DNA from: Caldilineaceae bacterium
Lineage (GTDB): Bacteria; Chloroflexota; Anaerolineae; Caldilineales; Caldilineaceae
Length of the DNA: 64,000 nucleotides
Assembly (NCBI GenBank): GCA_958295845.1
Contig: OY282376.1
Coordinates: 5,035,022 to 5,099,021, forward strand
Direction: 5' to 3'
The position numbers were made by a program, and so were the translations under genes. The notes below the pieces were generated by a model, which ran no database searches, was not told where the DNA came from, and was given only the letters and a program-made list of their open reading frames with translations. This document shows, piece by piece, positions 60,471 to 64,000 of the stretch. Numbering within the stretch: position 1 is the first letter of the stretch; each line of letters begins with the position of its first letter.

Positions 60471-60806
60471 GTGGACATTATTCTAAAGGCTGAGGCACCG
60501 CCACTGCGTCGAGATACGTCAGGGGGCCTTCGTATTGGCAACTCTCGCGTCTTGCTCGAACTGGTGATTCACGCATTTGAAGATGGAGCCACGCCTGAAG
60601 CGATCGCGCAGCGGTACTCGGCTGCGACGTTCGCGGACATTTATAGTGTCCTTGCCTACTATTTACGCCATCAGGAAGAGATCAACGTATATCTGGTAGA
60701 ACGCGAAAAGAAGGCAGAAGGGGTGCGCAACCGCATTGAAAGCGGGCAGCAGGACTTGGCAGAGTTGCGGAAACGTCTGCTGGCACGTCGGGGCACCATT
60801 GCCTGA
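60471..60806 (+). CDS. DUF433-domain protein (orphan antitoxin-like)
   Basis: A 111-residue protein. The core RIGNSRVLLELVIHAFEDGATPEAIAQRYSAATFADIYSVLAYYLRH is the DUF433 helical DNA-binding fold used by VapB-like antitoxins that pair with DUF5615 PIN-like toxins. No DUF5615 gene follows: the next gene starts on the other strand 14 bases after its stop. A coiled-coil-like C-terminal tail (EREKKAEGVRNRIESGQQDLAELRKRL) is present. GTG start with AGGAAG upstream. Confidence 0.75.
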   Translation: MDIILKAEAPPLRRDTSGGLRIGNSRVLLELVIHAFEDGATPEAIAQRYSAATFADIYSVLAYYLRHQEEINVYLVEREKKAEGVRNRIESGQQDLAELRKRLLARRGTIA

Positions 60807-60819
60807 GTTGTTTAACTAC

Positions 60820-62094
60820 CTATGCGGGTTGGCGGGATTCTTGAAGTAAAGGACGCCTCATCGGCTGGAAACGCCAGTAGCTGAGCGAACGCCACAGCCA
60901 TTCGAAGGGCCCGAAACGGTAGTAGCGCAGCCACAGCGGTGACACCACCAGTTGGACCACCCAGATCGCGGCAACAATGCCGATCTGACCCACCCTCTCA
61001 ACCGAGCCGAACAGTCCCAGACCGTGGCCGTAGAAGACGGCCGTGGCCAGGATCGTCTGCAGCAGGTAGTTGGTCAGCGCGGTCCGACCGACTGCAGCGA
61101 GCGCATTCTGCAGCCAGGGCAGTGCGCGCGACTGGGCGAACAGCATCAGCAGGCCGATGTAGGCGGCGCTGACGAATAGGCTGCCCCAGTAGTTCGCCTG
61201 CGCGCCGAGTCCGAACTGCGAAAACTCCATCGTCCAATTGTGAGCAAAGTTCTGGATAACACCCACGCTCACGACCGGCAGGCCGATGGCAAGTCCCAGG
61301 ATAACCATGCCGAGATAGAAGCGACGCGCGCGTTTGCCCGTCAGCACCCCCCACCGGAATAGGGCCATCCCCATAAGCATCAGGCCGCCGGCGCGCCAGA
61401 GCCCCCAGAACAGCAACCCGACCGTTTGAAATTCTACGTTTCTGGGCACGCGGGCATCCATTTGCGCCAACCAGCCGCCGCGGTAGGCGGCCACCTCCGC
61501 GTCGATTGTTGCGGCAGCCGGTCGCCAGTCTGCCTGTAGCTCCTGTACCGTCTCCGACGGAATGAACTGCATGCTTACGCCGGTGCCCAGCCACAGAAAA
61601 GCAGGGATTGAGACGACGAGAATGCCCAGCACCATCTGCCAGCGGGGCCGCAGCCGGCGCAGCCAGTAGACCCAGAAGCCGCACAGGGCATAGGCGACCA
61701 GAATGTCGCCGGTCCAGAGCAGGTAGGCGTGGGCCAGGCCGATGAGCAGGAGCCAGAAGGTGCGGCGGTAGTGCAGGCCCCAGGCGCGCTGGCCGCGCGC
61801 GTCCAGTTTTTCGCTCATGAGGACGATGCCGGCGCCGAAGAGCAGCGAGAAGATGGTCATGAACTTCTGATCGGCAAAGATGTGGCTCAGTGTCCAGACC
61901 CAGCGGTTGGCCCCGGTCAGATCGCCGTAGACGGTCGGGTTGGAATAGGCGGCTGCGGGCATGGCGAAGCCCTGGATGTTCATGATCAGGATGCCGAGCA
62001 GGGCGAAGCCACGCAGGATGTCGATGGCGACGATCCGTTCCGTGGGGCGGGTCGGGGCGGTTACGGGTGAGGCCGGGCCAGAGGACATACACAT
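60820..62094 (-). CDS. DUF418 membrane protein
   Basis: A 424-residue polytopic protein with about nine membrane segments. It begins RIVAIDILRGFALLGILIMNI and HIFADQKFMTIFSLLFGAG, and ends in the DUF418 part (AAVGRTALTNYLLQTILATAVFYGHGLGLFG, then LWLRYYRFGPFEWLWRSLSYW). These are standard for the family, related to acyltransferase-type membrane proteins of unknown function. The gene is a single transcription unit on the minus strand, followed by the uracil-DNA glycosylase and FAH genes further on. Confidence 0.9.
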   Translation of the reverse strand: MCMSSGPASPVTAPTRPTERIVAIDILRGFALLGILIMNIQGFAMPAAAYSNPTVYGDLTGANRWVWTLSHIFADQKFMTIFSLLFGAGIVLMSEKLDARGQRAWGLHYRRTFWLLLIGLAHAYLLWTGDILVAYALCGFWVYWLRRLRPRWQMVLGILVVSIPAFLWLGTGVSMQFIPSETVQELQADWRPAAATIDAEVAAYRGGWLAQMDARVPRNVEFQTVGLLFWGLWRAGGLMLMGMALFRWGVLTGKRARRFYLGMVILGLAIGLPVVSVGVIQNFAHNWTMEFSQFGLGAQANYWGSLFVSAAYIGLLMLFAQSRALPWLQNALAAVGRTALTNYLLQTILATAVFYGHGLGLFGSVERVGQIGIVAAIWVVQLVVSPLWLRYYRFGPFEWLWRSLSYWRFQPMRRPLLQESRQPA

Positions 62095-62273
62095 TCCTTC
62101 CAGTAAAGAGTGAAGAGGAGAGAGAAAAGAGAGCGACGCTGACTCCCTTATTTGCGCTCCTCGACCTTGGTGGAAGAGTAGGAGATATTCCTCCCACTAT
62201 ACGTAGGCGTGCAGCGTTTGTTGCGGCAATCCGAACCCGTTTTCGGTGTCGGAAGGATATGGTGGCGGGGCGA

Positions 62274-62993
62274 TCAGATGGGCTGCAGATTGGCCTTGAT
62301 TGAGGTCAGCACGTCGTCGAACATGGCTGTTGTGAGACGGCCAGTGTTGGTGTTCTGGCGGCTGACGTGGTAGGAGGCGTAGAGGCGGGGCAGACCGGCG
62401 GGGAGGTCGTGCGCGGCGCCGTGGGTGAAGGTGAGGCGGGGGAGGTCGTGGCCGAGCTCGCGCAGGGCGCGCAGATAGCCGTCAAAGGCGATCTTGCCGA
62501 GGGCAAGAACGGCCTGCAGGTGCGGCAGGAGGGCCAACTCCTGCACGAGCCAGCTGCGGCAGTTGTTCAGCTCGGCGGCGGTGGGCCGGTTTTTGGGCGG
62601 CACGCAGTAGGCTACGCCGGTCATGTAGCAGTCGATCAGCTCGAGACCGTCGTCCCGGTGTGTGCTGGTGGGCGCGCTGGCGAAGCCGGCGCGGTGAAGG
62701 GCGGGGTAAAGGAAATTGCCGGAACCGTCGCCGGTGAAGGGGCGGCCGGTGCGGTTGGCCCCGTGGGCGCCGGGGGCGAGGCCGAGGACGAGAAGGCGGG
62801 CGCTGGGGTCGCCCCAGCCCGGCACGGGCTTGCCCCAATAGGTCCAGTCGCGGAAGGCCTGGCGCTTTGTGGCGGCCACTTCTTCACGCCAGGCGACCAT
62901 TCGCGGGCAGGCGCGGCAGACTACGGCGGCTTTGTGGAGCGCGTCAAGGGAGTCGAAAGCGGGGTTGCTGCCCGTCGGATCGTTGTGTGGCAT
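62274..62993 (-). CDS. udgB: Uracil-DNA glycosylase, type 5 (UdgB)
   Basis: A 239-residue family 5 UDG that removes uracil and other deaminated bases from DNA. It has the iron-sulfur Cys C32 in VVCRACPRMVAWREEV, a motif 1 GLAPGAHGANRTGRPFTGDGSG without the polar Asp/Asn of family 1 (typical of family 5), and motif 2 ASYHVSRQNTNTGRLT. The other Fe-S cysteines are in DCYMTGVAYCVPPKNRPTAAELNNC. Alone as operon partner to the preceding FAH-fold gene on the minus strand. Confidence 0.9.
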   Translation of the reverse strand: MPHNDPTGSNPAFDSLDALHKAAVVCRACPRMVAWREEVAATKRQAFRDWTYWGKPVPGWGDPSARLLVLGLAPGAHGANRTGRPFTGDGSGNFLYPALHRAGFASAPTSTHRDDGLELIDCYMTGVAYCVPPKNRPTAAELNNCRSWLVQELALLPHLQAVLALGKIAFDGYLRALRELGHDLPRLTFTHGAAHDLPAGLPRLYASYHVSRQNTNTGRLTTAMFDDVLTSIKANLQPI

Positions 62994-63044
62994 TCAATTT
63001 CTCATAACCGGAAGGGCGCGCACCTAGAAGCGGAAACCGAACAG

Positions 63045-64000
63045 TTACAGAGTCCTGACTTCTACCAGCTGCTCGGCCTCTGGCGTGTCCTGGAGCTCGT
63101 TGCTCAGGGGGCGGCCGAAACCGGGTGCGCTGATCTCGAAGACGTCGCCGGGCTCGGTCTGGATGCCGGCGGCGAAGCTGAGTGTGGCGGTGCCGTAGTA
63201 GTGCAGATGCACGTCGCCGGGCGTGCGGAAGGGCGCGTATTTGAAGTGATGATGCTGGATGTTGGCGAGGCTGTGCGTCATGTTGGCCTCGCCGGTGAGG
63301 AAGGGGGCGGACCAGAGCTCGCGGCCGTCGCGCAGGATGCGGGAGGTGCCTTCGATGTGATCGGGCGGGTCGCCCAGGAGCAGCTCCGGCCCGCAGGAGC
63401 ACTGGCGCAGCTTGGAGTGGGCGAGGTAGAGGTAATTCTTCTTCTCCAGCACGTGATCGGCGAACTCGTTGCCCAGGGCAAAGCCGACGCGCAGGACGGC
63501 GCCGTCGTCGCCGATGACGTAACAGCCGACGAGCTCGGGCTCTTCGCTGCCTTCGAGGGCGAAGGACGGCATGGTCAGCGGCTGTCCCGGCGGCACGAGC
63601 CAGCGGCCATCGCCCTTATAGAACCACTCCGGCGCGACACCCACCTGTCCGGGCGCGGGTTTACCGCCTTCGAGCCCCAGACGGAACATGCGCATTGAGT
63701 CGGTCAGCGTCGCTTCATCTTCGACGTTAAGATTCTGGTGCATGGCATCGCGGGCCTGGGCGCTGCCGAGATGGTCGAGGCCGGTGCCGCTGATGACCAG
63801 GCGGGTGGGGTCGGGGTGATCGAGCGGCGGGAGGAGCCTGCCGGCGGCCGCGATCGGGGCGTATTCGGCCCGCTGATCGCCCAGCCGCTCTTCAACGATC
63901 TCGGTCAGGGGACGCCGGCTGCGCCCGGCTTCCTGTGCCAGGTCGTAGACCCTTTCGGTCCCGTTGAGAACGTGCAATGTCTCCTGGCTCTCGACCATCG
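63045..64000 (-). CDS. AraD1/FAH-family enzyme, 5' end outside window
   Basis: At least 317 residues of a fumarylacetoacetate-hydrolase-fold protein of the AraD1 type. The first visible residues VESQETLHVLNG suggest that a dozen or more N-terminal residues are cut off by the window edge, although an ATG falls at 63998. Metal ligand region GLEGGKPAPGQVGVAPEWFYKG, then SFALEGSEEPELVGCYVIGDDG, LGNEFADHVLEKKNYLYLAHSKLR and FRTPGDVHLHYYGTATLSF. AraD1-like enzymes are linked to L-arabinonate/deoxy-sugar acid breakdown, which fits the neighbouring sugar genes. Confidence 0.8.
   Translation of the reverse strand, partial: MVESQETLHVLNGTERVYDLAQEAGRSRRPLTEIVEERLGDQRAEYAPIAAAGRLLPPLDHPDPTRLVISGTGLDHLGSAQARDAMHQNLNVEDEATLTDSMRMFRLGLEGGKPAPGQVGVAPEWFYKGDGRWLVPPGQPLTMPSFALEGSEEPELVGCYVIGDDGAVLRVGFALGNEFADHVLEKKNYLYLAHSKLRQCSCGPELLLGDPPDHIEGTSRILRDGRELWSAPFLTGEANMTHSLANIQHHHFKYAPFRTPGDVHLHYYGTATLSFAAGIQTEPGDVFEISAPGFGRPLSNELQDTPEAEQLVEVRTL

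Noticed and set aside
62367..63698. 443-codon open frame antisense to the uracil-DNA glycosylase and FAH genes
   Set aside because: It crosses two real genes on the other strand and has only low-complexity Gly/Val/Ala sequence.

Overview
The window is GC-rich bacterial chromosome with dense, mostly single-gene or short-operon organisation. It most resembles an environmental Chloroflexota genome, probably near Caldilineales. The grounds are indirect: type I glutamine synthetases in tandem, RNase J, a CofE-type F420 ligase, Pro-Thr-Ala linkers in secreted proteins, a PTPS-related membrane protein, and a carbohydrate/sulfatase gene repertoire with MFS carriers. The taxonomic call is inference; no rRNA or ribosomal protein gene is present.

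0-12 kb: the 3' end of RNase PH, a LacI-type regulator, a MoxR ATPase/DUF58 pair, a large TIM-barrel protein with transthyretin-like repeats, a polytopic PTPS-related membrane protein and an orphan sugar-binding lipoprotein. 12-20 kb is the accessory region. It holds small or broken genes and three secreted proteins that share one N-terminal design (signal peptide, short heptad helix, Pro-Thr linker) but carry different C-terminal parts. Inside it sits a complete 2,645-bp IS1595-type element with 22-bp perfect terminal inverted repeats and an 8-bp target duplication. It carries a transposase translationally coupled to a methyltransferase fused to a PD-(D/E)XK/Mrr-like nuclease domain. The element has split a small zinc-ribbon membrane protein gene, and the reading frame is exactly restored if the element is removed.

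20-28.8 kb: housekeeping and surface genes (WecG-like and GT1-like glycosyltransferases, TsaC/Sua5, YqeB-like molybdenum-hydroxylase maturation protein, CofE, tRNA-Arg(CCG), PLP aminotransferase, leucyl aminopeptidase). 28.8-31.6 kb is a small defence-like patch: an MNT antitoxin with a decayed HEPN toxin, then an AAA ATPase coupled to a TOPRIM (DUF3226-like) protein, bracketed by a decayed copy of the 3' end of the adjacent molybdopterin oxidoreductase gene. 34.9-44.4 kb carries two glutamine synthetases, RNase J and FtsK.

44-64 kb is catabolic: haloalkane dehalogenase-like hydrolase, two paralogous MFS carriers flanking a GH32/43-like glycosidase, sulfatase, class III aminotransferase, and a sugar block (Gfo/Idh/MocA oxidoreductase, L-rhamnose mutarotase, fuconolactonase-like hydrolase, xylose isomerase, xylulokinase, MFS carrier, and at the edge an AraD1-type FAH-fold enzyme). 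Degenerate heptanucleotide repeats (consensus about GTNNNNA) sit just after many stop codons, and a hairpin-rich interspersed repeat of about 200 bp occurs in several intergenic gaps.
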